In this document: positions 1 to 9,444 of the stretch, in pieces
Numbering within the stretch: position 1 is the first letter of the stretch
Layout: each line of letters starts with the position of its first letter
Source of the DNA: Actinomycetota bacterium
GTDB taxonomy: Bacteria; Actinomycetota; Humimicrobiia; Humimicrobiales; Humimicrobiaceae
Assembly: GCA_004376325.1 (NCBI GenBank)
Contig: SOKC01000021.1
Span: forward strand, 1 to 34,502
DNA length: 34,502 nucleotides
Reading direction: 5' to 3'
Notes under the pieces: generated by a model
Databases searched by the model: none
What the model was told of the DNA's origin: nothing
What the model saw: only the letters and a program-made list of their open reading frames with translations
Program-made: the position numbers and the translations under genes

Positions 1-29
1 ATAAACATGGGTTTCAAATAAACAAAAAG

Positions 30-212
30 GTGGTAGTGGATATAATGAAAAATCCTGATACAATAATCAATGGTTACAAAGACAGAAAAATAGCACAAAA
101 GATTATCAGTGACAGACATTTTATTAGAATAATTTTTATAGAAGATCTGAACTCTAAAAGGATAATAACAGTTTATCCGGTAAAAAGGAGTAGATATGAA
201 AATAAGGTATAG
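30..212 (+). CDS. DUF4258-like small protein (putative toxin-like partner)
   Basis: 60 aa ORF with C-terminal pattern HFIRIIFIEDLNSKRIITVYPVKRSRY, resembling the DUF4258 'vIT.yPtkR.RY' ending; overlaps the next ORF by 17 nt. Start uncertain (GTG at 30 or ATG at 45). Confidence 0.55.
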   Translation: MVVDIMKNPDTIINGYKDRKIAQKIISDRHFIRIIFIEDLNSKRIITVYPVKRSRYENKV

Positions 213-414
213 TAAAAATGAAGATATCTTAATTATAGAACTATCAAACGAAAAAATAGATCATGCTGAGGAAACAGGCCCTATTATTATTCACTTTTCA
301 GTTGATAAAAAACCTGTGCTTTTAGAAATTCTGGAAGCCAGTGAATTCTTATCAGGAGTCATGAAGCTTACAATGAAAACTAAAAGTCATAAACATTCGG
401 AAATGATAATATAG
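196..414 (+). CDS. DUF2283-like small protein
   Basis: MKIRYSKNEDILIIELSNEKIDHAEETGPIIIHFSVDKKPVLLEILEASEFL matches the DUF2283 pattern (Y.kedDil.I.ls.....e......i..d....v..EIl.AS). Confidence 0.7.
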   Translation: MKIRYSKNEDILIIELSNEKIDHAEETGPIIIHFSVDKKPVLLEILEASEFLSGVMKLTMKTKSHKHSEMII

Positions 415-465
415 CTAGCTGATATTTAAAAAATATTCCAAATCTAAAAGTAAAAGGAGTTTATT

Positions 466-990
466 ATGGCTAAAAAAGTACTGTTACTGATAGAAAACGA
501 ATTCAGGGATGAAGAGGTAATCTATCCATATTACAGGTTTAAAGAAGCCGGTTATGATGTAAAAGTTGTAGGCCCGGAAGCAGACAAAGAGTATAAGGGT
601 AAATTTGGGGTGGTCTTTAAATCAGACCTTTCTGCTTCACAGATCAGTTTAGATGATGTAGTTGCATTAATTATTCCCGGCGGAAACGCACCTGATAAAA
701 TGAGGATTCAAAAGAATATGGTTGACCTGGTTAAAAGAGCTTCCCACCAGCAAAAGATTATTGCAGCAATATGTCATGGTGGATTGATGCTGGTTGAAGC
801 CGATATAGTCAGGAACAGGAAAGTTACCGGTTACAGGTCAATAGCTACAGATCTTAAAAATGCCGGGGGGCAGTATCTGGATAAAGAAGTTGTGGTTGAT
901 GGTAACCTGGTAACCTCCAGAATTCCTGATGACCTTCCTGCATTCTGCAGGTCAACTCTGGAGCTGATAGAGACTTACAATAAAAAATAA
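466..990 (+). CDS. DJ-1/PfpI family protein (type 1 glutamine amidotransferase-like)
   Basis: Nucleophile elbow AAICHGG; VVVDGNLVTSRIPDDLPAFC is typical of the PfpI subfamily; SD aaaggag upstream. Confidence 0.9.
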   Translation: MAKKVLLLIENEFRDEEVIYPYYRFKEAGYDVKVVGPEADKEYKGKFGVVFKSDLSASQISLDDVVALIIPGGNAPDKMRIQKNMVDLVKRASHQQKIIAAICHGGLMLVEADIVRNRKVTGYRSIATDLKNAGGQYLDKEVVVDGNLVTSRIPDDLPAFCRSTLELIETYNKK

Positions 991-1008
991 CATATTTTAC
1001 CTATTCTT

Positions 1009-3564
1009 CTAATTTTTAACTACAATATTAATAAGCTTGTTGGGCACTACTATTTTTTTAACAATCTCTTTGCCTTGAGTGAAATTTTTTACCTTTCTAG
1101 AGGAAAGGGCATATCTTTCAATTTCTTCAGGAGGAGTACCTATCGGCAGGTCTATCCTGTCTCTGAGCTTTCCATTAACCTGAAATACAATAGTAACCAG
1201 TTCTTCCCTGGCAATTTCATGGTCATAATCCGGCCATGGAACTTTATGAATACTTCTCTCATTTCCAGCCTCAAGCCATAATTCTTCAGCAATAAACAGG
1301 GTAAATGGGGAAAGAAGTATCAGTAATTTCTCAGTTACTTCTTTTACCAGAGCAACATTTTTCTTACTGGCTGTAACTTCTTCCTGGTATTTATACATTA
1401 AATTAACCAGCTCCATAATAGCGCTTATAGCAGTATTAAAATTAAACCTGACCAGGATATCTTCAGTCACCTTCTTTATGGTTTGATGTAATTTTCTACA
1501 TAATTCCCTTTCCAGGCTACTTAATTTCCCATTTTTAAATTCATCCTTTATATCCTTACCAGGATCTTTTAAAACTTTAGTCTTACTGTTAGCCCACTTA
1601 CTGCTGCCAGCCAGCTCAATATTTTTAACTACAAGTCTCCATACCCTGTTTAGAAATCTGCTTGCTCCTTCTACTCCGCTGTCGCTCCAATCTACCGGGC
1701 TGTCAGCAGGCCCTACAAAAAGTATATATAGTCTTAATGTATCTGCGCCATACCTGTTGTAAATTTCAGATGGATTGACAATATTGCCTTTGGATTTTGA
1801 CATTTTTTGACCACCTAAATTTACTACGCCATGGGGAAAATATTTTATAAAAGGCTCCTTGAATTTTATCAGTCCTTTATCATACAGGACTTTAATAAAA
1901 AATCTCGCGTATATAAGATGCATGGCAGCATGTTCTATTCCGCCTATGTATTGATCCACCGGCATCCAGTAATCTACTTCTTTGCTGTCAAAAGCAACCT
2001 TATCATTATGCGGACTGCAGTATCTTAAAAAATACCACGACGAGCAAACAAAAGTATCCATTGTATCTGTTTCCCTCTTTGCTTTGCCACCACACCCGGG
2101 ACAGGCAGTATTTACGAACTCGTCACAATAAAATAACGGGGATAAGCCTTTTGGCCTAAAATCTATATCATATGGAAGAAGTACCGGTAAATCTTCCTCC
2201 GGTACCGGAACCATCCCGCACTTTTCACAGTAAATAATAGGAATTGGCGCGCCCCAATATCTCTGTCTTGAGATCAGCCAATCTCTTAATTTATAATTCA
2301 CATAAAATTTCCCCATATTATTTTCTTCAAGGTAGGAAGTAACATCCTTTTTACCTTTTTCTGAACTGGTGCCGCTGAACTTTCCGGAATTTATCATTAT
2401 CCCTTCACCGTCATACGCTGCACTCAGCTTTTGGTGATTTTTCCCATCAGGGGAGATTACTTCTTTTATGGGAATGCCATATTTTGATGCAAATTCAAAG
2501 TCTCTCTGGTCATGAGCAGGAACTGCCATTATGGCGCCAGTTCCATATTCCAAAAGGACATAGTTAGCAATCCATATGGGAACCTTTTGGCCATTTAAAG
2601 GATTTATAACATATCTCCCTGTAAAACAACCTATTTTTTCAATTTCAGCCGAGCCCCGCTCGATGTCGCTCTGTCCGGAGATTATATTTTTAATCTTTCC
2701 AATCTCCTTTTTATACTCTTCATCTACTACAATTTTATCTATAAGCGGGTGTTCAGGTGCAAGGATAAAAAAAGTAACTCCGAATAATGTATCCGGTCTG
2801 GTGGTAAACACCGGAATAGAAATATCTTCACTATCATCAAGCTTAAAATCAACTACAGCACCTTCGCTCCTCCCAATCCAATTCCTCTGAATGGTGAGAA
2901 CCCTTTCCGGCCAACCTTTTTCTAGAAGCTTCATATCATCCAGAAGTCTCTGGGCGTAATCGGTTATTTTAAAAAACCACTGGGATAGTACCCGTTTCTC
3001 AACCGGGCTTTCGCATCTCTCGCACCTGCCCGAAATAACCTGCTCATTTGCCAGAACAGTCTGACAGGAATTACACCAGTTGACCGCTGCTTCTTTTTTT
3101 TCCGCCAGACCCATCCTGTAAAACAGCAGGAAAAACCACTGGGTCCACTTGTAATAATCAGGATTGGAGGTTATTACTTCATCACCAAAATCATAACTAA
3201 TTCCCATTCGCTTAAGAGCTTTTCTCATTTTATCAATACTGGCTATAGTGCTTTCTTTAGGGTGCATTCCATCTCTTATGGCTGCATTTTCCGCAGGCAG
3301 TCCGAAAGAATCAAAGCCGATGGGGTGAAGAATATTGTATCCTTTCCTTGAAAGAACTCTTGCTATTACATCTCCAATAATATAATTTCTGGCATGGCCC
3401 ATATGAGGTTCCCCTGAAGGATAAGGAAACATTTCCAGTACATAATATTTCGGATCATTCTTATCAGACTTAAGAGAATATATTTTTTCTTTTTCCCATT
3501 TTTTAGTTAATTTTTCTTCTATTTCTCGCGGCTTGTAAAATTTATGCACCGCCATTTTCTTCAA
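1009..3564 (-). CDS. leuS: Leucyl-tRNA synthetase
   Basis: 851 aa; PYPSGEPHMGHARNY (HIGH-type motif), KMSKSKGN, DWLISRQRYWGAPIPIIYC. Confidence 0.97.
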   Translation of the reverse strand: MKKMAVHKFYKPREIEEKLTKKWEKEKIYSLKSDKNDPKYYVLEMFPYPSGEPHMGHARNYIIGDVIARVLSRKGYNILHPIGFDSFGLPAENAAIRDGMHPKESTIASIDKMRKALKRMGISYDFGDEVITSNPDYYKWTQWFFLLFYRMGLAEKKEAAVNWCNSCQTVLANEQVISGRCERCESPVEKRVLSQWFFKITDYAQRLLDDMKLLEKGWPERVLTIQRNWIGRSEGAVVDFKLDDSEDISIPVFTTRPDTLFGVTFFILAPEHPLIDKIVVDEEYKKEIGKIKNIISGQSDIERGSAEIEKIGCFTGRYVINPLNGQKVPIWIANYVLLEYGTGAIMAVPAHDQRDFEFASKYGIPIKEVISPDGKNHQKLSAAYDGEGIMINSGKFSGTSSEKGKKDVTSYLEENNMGKFYVNYKLRDWLISRQRYWGAPIPIIYCEKCGMVPVPEEDLPVLLPYDIDFRPKGLSPLFYCDEFVNTACPGCGGKAKRETDTMDTFVCSSWYFLRYCSPHNDKVAFDSKEVDYWMPVDQYIGGIEHAAMHLIYARFFIKVLYDKGLIKFKEPFIKYFPHGVVNLGGQKMSKSKGNIVNPSEIYNRYGADTLRLYILFVGPADSPVDWSDSGVEGASRFLNRVWRLVVKNIELAGSSKWANSKTKVLKDPGKDIKDEFKNGKLSSLERELCRKLHQTIKKVTEDILVRFNFNTAISAIMELVNLMYKYQEEVTASKKNVALVKEVTEKLLILLSPFTLFIAEELWLEAGNERSIHKVPWPDYDHEIAREELVTIVFQVNGKLRDRIDLPIGTPPEEIERYALSSRKVKNFTQGKEIVKKIVVPNKLINIVVKN

Positions 3565-3592
3565 TTCAAAGTCCTCCCTAAAATATCCTGAA

Positions 3593-3985
3593 TTAACTCC
3601 GTTTCCACTTTATTTCTTTAGAATCTCTCCATAGCCTTTCAAGCCTATAATATTCCCTGAACTCGTCTGTAAAAATATGGATTACAAAATCATCATAATC
3701 AACAAGAATCCAGTTTCCTTCAGCCAGCCCACTGACATTAATAGGATACCGGTTATTGTTTTTTAGATGAATACAAATTTCTTCCTCTATCCTTCTGGTT
3801 AATCTGGTATTTTTTGCGCTGATTATTATGAAGTAATCAGTTATGATTAATCTGGATCTCATATCCAGTATTTTTATATAATCCGCTTTTTTTTCATCTG
3901 CTATTCTGGCAACTGTCTTTACTGCTGTAATTATATCTTTCACTTTTGATTTCTGATTACCAGTCTCTGCTATTCTTTTTATCAC
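3593..3985 (-). CDS. rsfS: Ribosome silencing factor RsfS/Iojap
   Basis: Domain pattern ADYIKILDMRSRLIITDYFIIISAKNTR..., GNWILVDYDDFVIHIFTDEFREYYRLERLW; GTG start overlaps the upstream TGA (GTGA). Confidence 0.92.
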   Translation of the reverse strand: MIKRIAETGNQKSKVKDIITAVKTVARIADEKKADYIKILDMRSRLIITDYFIIISAKNTRLTRRIEEEICIHLKNNNRYPINVSGLAEGNWILVDYDDFVIHIFTDEFREYYRLERLWRDSKEIKWKRS

Positions 3986-5763
3986 TTATTTGTATAATCA
4001 CTCCCTAAAATTATACTTATATCCACATTGTCCACATTATTATCCGAATACTTTATTACCCCCACACCCAGCCTTTCCTGTAATTGCTGGGCTAATGTTT
4101 TTACTCCTTCCCCTGAGGTAAAAATTATTATTTCAGTCTGAGTATAATTCCAGTTATCGGCATTTTTGGTTTCAACAACCTCTAGAATTTTTCCGTCCTC
4201 ATTAAAATGACTTTCAATTATTCCCTTAACCGTAAGAGCTAGTTTTGCTGTGCCTTCTCCGTTTAAAATATTTATTTTTATAATCTCTTCAACTTCTTCC
4301 GAAACTGCTGTTTCTGCTGCCCTGGCTTCATAATCAGCTCCCAGAACTATAATAATATCTGAATTTGCGCTCTCATCCTCTCTTGGAATTATATTTCCAA
4401 CTTCCAGTATATTCTTTATATCATTTGCTGCTTCTATTACATAAGACTTGCCAGAATATACTAAAATCTCAGTGGTATCATAATTAAAATTATTTGCATC
4501 TCCTTTCTTAAGTATATTATATTTGCTCTTACCACTCTCAAATACCTCACTTTTTAAAAGTCCTGATACTCCTGCAGCCAGACCGGGGGTTCCTGCACCA
4601 TTTAATATGGTTAAATTAACTGTTTCCTCAACAGCAGCCACTTCTTCAGGTGCGGTCCCCTCTTTTTTAAAAATTTCGGCAAGTTTAGAAACATCCGGTA
4701 TATAGACAACGCCCTCTCCCTCCAGCTCTGTAGATGATACATCAAGGGCATAAATTTTATTTTTACCGGCTTCGATTATTGAAAATGTGGAGAATATTTT
4801 TAACCTTTCCTCCATACTTAAATCTGTATCAATAAAATCTTTAATTAAATTCAGGTTGGCAGAAAGTTTTTCATCATTTTCGCCTGCAATCTTACTGATA
4901 ATTGCATCCAGGAGTAATTTTTGTTTCGTAACATTTTCTATGGGGACTTCTATCTCCATACCACTAAAATATTTAAGGAAATTTACCGCTTCAGTTCCAT
5001 CAATTAAGTTTTCCCCTCTCTCCAGTATAAAAGTTGTGCCATCATCATAGTTTTTAACTGTAATTTCCTCATCTAACTCAAGGTCTATACCGCCTAATTT
5101 ATCGACTACATTGCAAACATCAAGAAGAATATAATAATCTACTTCCATATCCATACCTAAATTCTTTTCCAGGGTAAGGCTGAGCAAGTCCGGCCCCCCT
5201 ACCTTTACTGACTTGCCCACCAATTCCGCGCCAACACCCGGTATATCCATCAATGTTCTTACTGGAATACACAATGATATTAATTCCTCTTCACTGCTAT
5301 AATAACTTGAAAATATGATTGAGCTCACTTCAGGTTCCAGCAGATTTTCCCCCGCGCAGGCAATAACTATGTTAATATCCTGTCCCAATTCAAGGGATTC
5401 AGGTATACTTATTCTCTCTTCTTCTGTTATCTCCACTTCAGAGAAATATTTATTTTTAATATACCGGTAACCAAAAACTACCCCCACTGCAACTACAACC
5501 AGGGCAAGCATTATAGCAATAGTTCTAAAAATTATTTTCCCCTTCTTCCGCCTCTGCTTCATCCTTTTGATTCTGAGTCCCTCACTTTCTACTTCTTCAT
5601 CTTTATGACTTTCAAATTCAAAGTCTTCATCCTTAAAGAAGTCATCTCCAGAATTGCGAGGCTTTTTACCACCATTATCCATGTTATAAGAATCTCCCTC
5701 ATCAGGGTCTCTACCTTCAAATTTTTTTTCATCTTCATCGAAAGACATTTTAAATACCTCCAC
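3982..5763 (-). CDS. LCP (LytR-CpsA-Psr)-like membrane protein with two C-terminal LytR_C-like domains; LCP motifs degenerate
   Basis: 593 aa; N-terminal acidic cytoplasmic region, one TM (IIFRTIAIMLALVVVAVGVVFGY), LCP-like fold pattern, two LytR_C-like units (VNLTILNGAGTPGLAAGVSGLL; IKINILNGEGTAKLALTVKGII). Confidence 0.75.
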   Translation of the reverse strand: MEVFKMSFDEDEKKFEGRDPDEGDSYNMDNGGKKPRNSGDDFFKDEDFEFESHKDEEVESEGLRIKRMKQRRKKGKIIFRTIAIMLALVVVAVGVVFGYRYIKNKYFSEVEITEEERISIPESLELGQDINIVIACAGENLLEPEVSSIIFSSYYSSEEELISLCIPVRTLMDIPGVGAELVGKSVKVGGPDLLSLTLEKNLGMDMEVDYYILLDVCNVVDKLGGIDLELDEEITVKNYDDGTTFILERGENLIDGTEAVNFLKYFSGMEIEVPIENVTKQKLLLDAIISKIAGENDEKLSANLNLIKDFIDTDLSMEERLKIFSTFSIIEAGKNKIYALDVSSTELEGEGVVYIPDVSKLAEIFKKEGTAPEEVAAVEETVNLTILNGAGTPGLAAGVSGLLKSEVFESGKSKYNILKKGDANNFNYDTTEILVYSGKSYVIEAANDIKNILEVGNIIPREDESANSDIIIVLGADYEARAAETAVSEEVEEIIKINILNGEGTAKLALTVKGIIESHFNEDGKILEVVETKNADNWNYTQTEIIIFTSGEGVKTLAQQLQERLGVGVIKYSDNNVDNVDISIILGSDYTNK

Positions 5764-6361
5764 AAATATTGTTCCAAATTTTAACCGTATCAGGATGTAA
5801 AAACCTATCTCTCTTTATAATATACATTATATTATTTTTATAAACCTCTAATAAACATAAATTAATATTTTTTAAAGCAAGATCTCTAAGTTTTTTTATT
5901 CCATTATAATTCCTGCCTTTTTCAACTTTGTCAGCAATAAATAAAATCTTATCTTCCAGATTCATATTACAATATCCGATCGCATGGAATTTAATTGCTT
6001 TTAATATCTTACTGCCAGAAACATTAAAATCCCTTAAGACCAGATAATCACCTACGAAACTGTGCAATAATGGCGGGGAGTTTAATTCAAAACTACCAAC
6101 TTCAAGCTCATTTTCTTTCGCTATTTTCACCAACTCTTCATAACTAAATATTTTACCGTAATCATGCAGTATACACGCAACACCTAAATCAAAAAATTCT
6201 ATATCAGACAAATATTTCTGCGCGATAGTGTTTGCATATTCTAAAGTATTAATAGAATGCTGGTATAATGAAGAAGACATAATAGATTTAATCTTTTCAG
6301 TTAAATCTTTAAGATATTCTTTTTGCTTTCCAGTTAAAGTAAAACTATTTATAAAGTCCAT
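5750..6361 (-). CDS. yqeK: YqeK-type HD domain phosphohydrolase
   Basis: YQHSINTLEYA, CILHDYGK (HD), LLHSFVGDYL, AIKFHAIG, ILFIADKVEKGRNYNGIKKLRDLA; adjacent to nadD. Confidence 0.88.
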   Translation of the reverse strand: MDFINSFTLTGKQKEYLKDLTEKIKSIMSSSLYQHSINTLEYANTIAQKYLSDIEFFDLGVACILHDYGKIFSYEELVKIAKENELEVGSFELNSPPLLHSFVGDYLVLRDFNVSGSKILKAIKFHAIGYCNMNLEDKILFIADKVEKGRNYNGIKKLRDLALKNINLCLLEVYKNNIMYIIKRDRFLHPDTVKIWNNICGGI

Positions 6362-6980
6362 GTTTTAAAATATAATTGCTAACCCCCTCAGGAAGTAGGT
6401 AATCTATTGGTCTGTTATGCCTTACCCTATTTCTTATATCAGTTGAAGAAATAGAAAGAGCTGGTATCTCCATTACATATATTTTCTTATCAGCAGCCCC
6501 GGCTTTGCCAAAAAGTCTTTTTCTTAAATCTTCTATACGCGACAGGTTATACCCTGGCCTGGTTGCAGCTATAAACTTACAGAGTGAAACTATCTCACCG
6601 GTATTCTTCCAGGTAAGTATCTCTAAAATAGCATCAGCGCCGGTTATAAAATATAGTAACGAATTCTTGCCATATATTTTCCTCAGCTGCCGGGCCGTAT
6701 CTATAGTATATGACTTACCTTTCCTGTCTATTTCCATTCTTGAAACAAAAAAATTACTGTTTGAAGAAGTAGCAATAACAGTCATTATATACCTATCTTC
6801 AGCACTGGCTACTTCATTTTCAATTTTATGCGGTGGGTTACCGGTAGGTATAAAAATTACTTTATCCAGCTTAAATTGACTTAATGCTTCCTGGGCAGTA
6901 ACTAAATGACCATTATGGATGGGGTTAAATGTCCCTCCCATAATTCCAATTTTTTTATAAAATTTACCGCTTTTTTCCAT
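6345..6980 (-). CDS. nadD: Nicotinate-nucleotide adenylyltransferase
   Basis: IGIMGGTFNPIHNGHL, IFIPTGNPPHK, ISSTDIRNRVRHNRPIDYLLPEGVSNYI. Confidence 0.95.
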   Translation of the reverse strand: MEKSGKFYKKIGIMGGTFNPIHNGHLVTAQEALSQFKLDKVIFIPTGNPPHKIENEVASAEDRYIMTVIATSSNSNFFVSRMEIDRKGKSYTIDTARQLRKIYGKNSLLYFITGADAILEILTWKNTGEIVSLCKFIAATRPGYNLSRIEDLRKRLFGKAGAADKKIYVMEIPALSISSTDIRNRVRHNRPIDYLLPEGVSNYILKHGLYK

Positions 6981-6981
6981 T

Positions 6982-8238
6982 TTATTCCCTTATCTGACCC
7001 TCACCTAATACTATAAACTTATTGGTAGTAAGTTCTCTTAACCCCATAGGCCCACGCCAGTGAAGTTTCTGGGTGCTTATCCCGATTTCCGCTCCCATTC
7101 CAAACTGCTCGCCGTCTGTAAACCTTGTAGAAGCATTAACGAAAACAGCTGCCGAATCTATTTCCCTGGTAAAATAAATTGAATTCTGGTAGTTTGATGT
7201 AATTATAGTTTCAGTATGATTAGAGCCATATTTATTTATATGCATTACTGCCTCTTCAATGCTGTCAACCACTTTAACTGCCATTTTATAATCCAGATAT
7301 TCCTCATACCAGTCCTCTTCAGAAGCTATTCCGATAGATGAATATATTTTTTTAGATATGCTGCACCCCAGAAGCTTTACATTTTTTTCTTCAAGTTTTT
7401 TAAGCACTGCAGGCAGTATTTTTTTGGCAACATCTTTATGTACCAGTAATTTTTCAGCCGCATTACAAACGCTTGGCCGCTGTGTCTTTGCATTTATTAC
7501 TATTTCTGCAATTTTGTCCATGCTAATATTTTCCAATGCATTATCAATATAAACATGACAATTTCCAATACCTGTTTCAATCACAGGCACTTTTGAATTT
7601 TCTACCACACTTTCAATCAAGCTCTTACCCCCTCTTGGGATAAGAACATCTACATATTGCCGGAGCTGCATTAACCTGACCGCATCTTCCCTATCAGCGG
7701 AGGGGATAATCTGTATTATTCCATCCGGAAAATCATTATCCTTTAGAGCTCTGCCCATTACCTGAACCAATTTTTTGTTGGTATTAAGTGTATGGGAACT
7801 TCCCCTTAGAATAATACAATTTCCTGCTTTAAGGCACAGAACCGAAGCATCAATAGTAACATCAGGCCTGGCTTCATATATTATTCCCACAACTCCCAGA
7901 GGTACCCTGATATTCTTCAGAATCAAGCCATTTGGAAGATTATATCCAAAAACTACTTCCCCTACAGGATCAGTGAATTTGATAACCTTGTCTATACTTT
8001 CTGCTTTTTTTTCTATTCTTTTCCTGTCTAATTTTAACCTATCCAGTAAACTATCAGACATTCCTTCTTGTGTGGATATTTCTAAATCTTTTTTATTTTC
8101 TTTTATAATTTCCTCGGTACTGGCGATAAGATATTTTGAAATATCAGATAGTATTTTGTTTTTAATCTTCGTACTTGCATTAGAGATAAACTTTGTATTT
8201 TCTTTTGCTCTTTTTGCTATTTCTAAAACTACATCCAT
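6982..8238 (-). CDS. proA: Glutamate-5-semialdehyde dehydrogenase (gamma-glutamyl phosphate reductase)
   Basis: VPLGVVGIIYEARPDVTIDA, QRPSVCNAAEKLLVH, TRFTDGEQFGMGAEIGISTQKLHWRGPMGLRELTT. Confidence 0.96.
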   Translation of the reverse strand: MDVVLEIAKRAKENTKFISNASTKIKNKILSDISKYLIASTEEIIKENKKDLEISTQEGMSDSLLDRLKLDRKRIEKKAESIDKVIKFTDPVGEVVFGYNLPNGLILKNIRVPLGVVGIIYEARPDVTIDASVLCLKAGNCIILRGSSHTLNTNKKLVQVMGRALKDNDFPDGIIQIIPSADREDAVRLMQLRQYVDVLIPRGGKSLIESVVENSKVPVIETGIGNCHVYIDNALENISMDKIAEIVINAKTQRPSVCNAAEKLLVHKDVAKKILPAVLKKLEEKNVKLLGCSISKKIYSSIGIASEEDWYEEYLDYKMAVKVVDSIEEAVMHINKYGSNHTETIITSNYQNSIYFTREIDSAAVFVNASTRFTDGEQFGMGAEIGISTQKLHWRGPMGLRELTTNKFIVLGEGQIRE

Positions 8239-8286
8239 AAATTTCTCCAGTTTTTAGTTATTATAACACAAAACAGCAGGTTAAAA

Positions 8287-9423
8287 TTACTCCTTAAAAA
8301 CCACCAGACAATCTCTGTGGATTACTTCACTACACATCGAAGTATCAAATTCAGATAAAATCTTTTCTCTGTTTTTCCCTTTTATTTTTTCTATATCCTC
8401 ACTTGAAAAGTTGCTAATTCCCTTGGCAATCAATTTACTGTCAAGTGAAAATACCTTCAATGTATCACCTTTGTTAAACTTACCATCAACCTTTACCACA
8501 CCAACTGCCAGTATGCTTTTGCCTTTATTTAACACAGCTTCTTCTGCTCCTCTGTCAATAACTATACCCCCTTTGGTTTTCTTGCCGAAAGCTATCCATT
8601 TCTTTATACTTTTTACCTTCTTTGCAGTCTGCGGGGCAAAGAAGGTTCCTATATCCTCACCAGCAATAATTTTATCTAAAACATTTTTCCTTCTGCTATT
8701 TGCAATTATTGTTTTTATACCAGAAAAAGAGCAATTTTTTGCAGCTTTTATTTTGGATTTCATTCCACCAATGCCATAAGTTGAGCCGATTCCCTCTGCT
8801 GCTTTTTCAATATCTTCATTTATTTTATCTATATACGAAATTAGCTTCGCATTATTATAAATTCCAGGGTTTTTATCATACATTCCGTCAATATCAGTTA
8901 AAATTATTAAAACATCTGCTTCCGCCAGAATTGCAACCAGAGCAGCCAGCTGGTCATTGTCTCCAAATTTTATTTCATCTACGGCTACGCTGTCATTTTC
9001 ATTGATTACAGGGACGACATTTAAACCAATTAAATTTTTTATGGTATTCTTAATATTAAGATACTGCTTCCTTCTGGTAGTATCCTCATGAGTTAACAGT
9101 ATCTGGCCTATCTTTAAATTATTTTTTGAAAATAAATTACTATACAGCCTCATAAGCTCTACCTGACCTATAGAAGCAGCGGCTTGAAGAAGAGCTATAT
9201 CTTCCGGCTTTTTTTTGATATTTAAATTCTCCAGACCAGCAGCAATAGCTCCACTGGTAACTATTATCACTTCCATTCCCCTTTTGATCAGGGAGCTGAC
9301 TTCATTTACAAATCTCCTCATATTAACTTTATCCAGCCCGCCTGCTTTCGAAGTAAGACTGCTGGAGCCTATTTTTATGACCATTTTTTTAATATTTTCC
9401 AGGTACTTTTTTCTGTTTCCCAT
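8287..9423 (-). CDS. proB: Glutamate 5-kinase with C-terminal PUA domain
   Basis: MVIKIGSSSLTSKAGG, VTSGAIAAG, NENDSVAVDEIKFGDNDQLAALVA, GIGGMKSKIKAA; PUA-like C-terminus. Confidence 0.95.
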   Translation of the reverse strand: MGNRKKYLENIKKMVIKIGSSSLTSKAGGLDKVNMRRFVNEVSSLIKRGMEVIIVTSGAIAAGLENLNIKKKPEDIALLQAAASIGQVELMRLYSNLFSKNNLKIGQILLTHEDTTRRKQYLNIKNTIKNLIGLNVVPVINENDSVAVDEIKFGDNDQLAALVAILAEADVLIILTDIDGMYDKNPGIYNNAKLISYIDKINEDIEKAAEGIGSTYGIGGMKSKIKAAKNCSFSGIKTIIANSRRKNVLDKIIAGEDIGTFFAPQTAKKVKSIKKWIAFGKKTKGGIVIDRGAEEAVLNKGKSILAVGVVKVDGKFNKGDTLKVFSLDSKLIAKGISNFSSEDIEKIKGKNREKILSEFDTSMCSEVIHRDCLVVFKE

Positions 9424-9444
9424 TTATTACCCCGTAAGTAAAAT

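Noticed and set aside
5589-5777. 62-aa minus-strand ORF overlapping the LCP gene N-terminus
   Set aside because: Alternate frame over an acidic, repetitive coding region; no independent evidence.
7775-8257. 160-aa plus-strand ORF antisense to proA
   Set aside because: Shadow ORF; no family motif.
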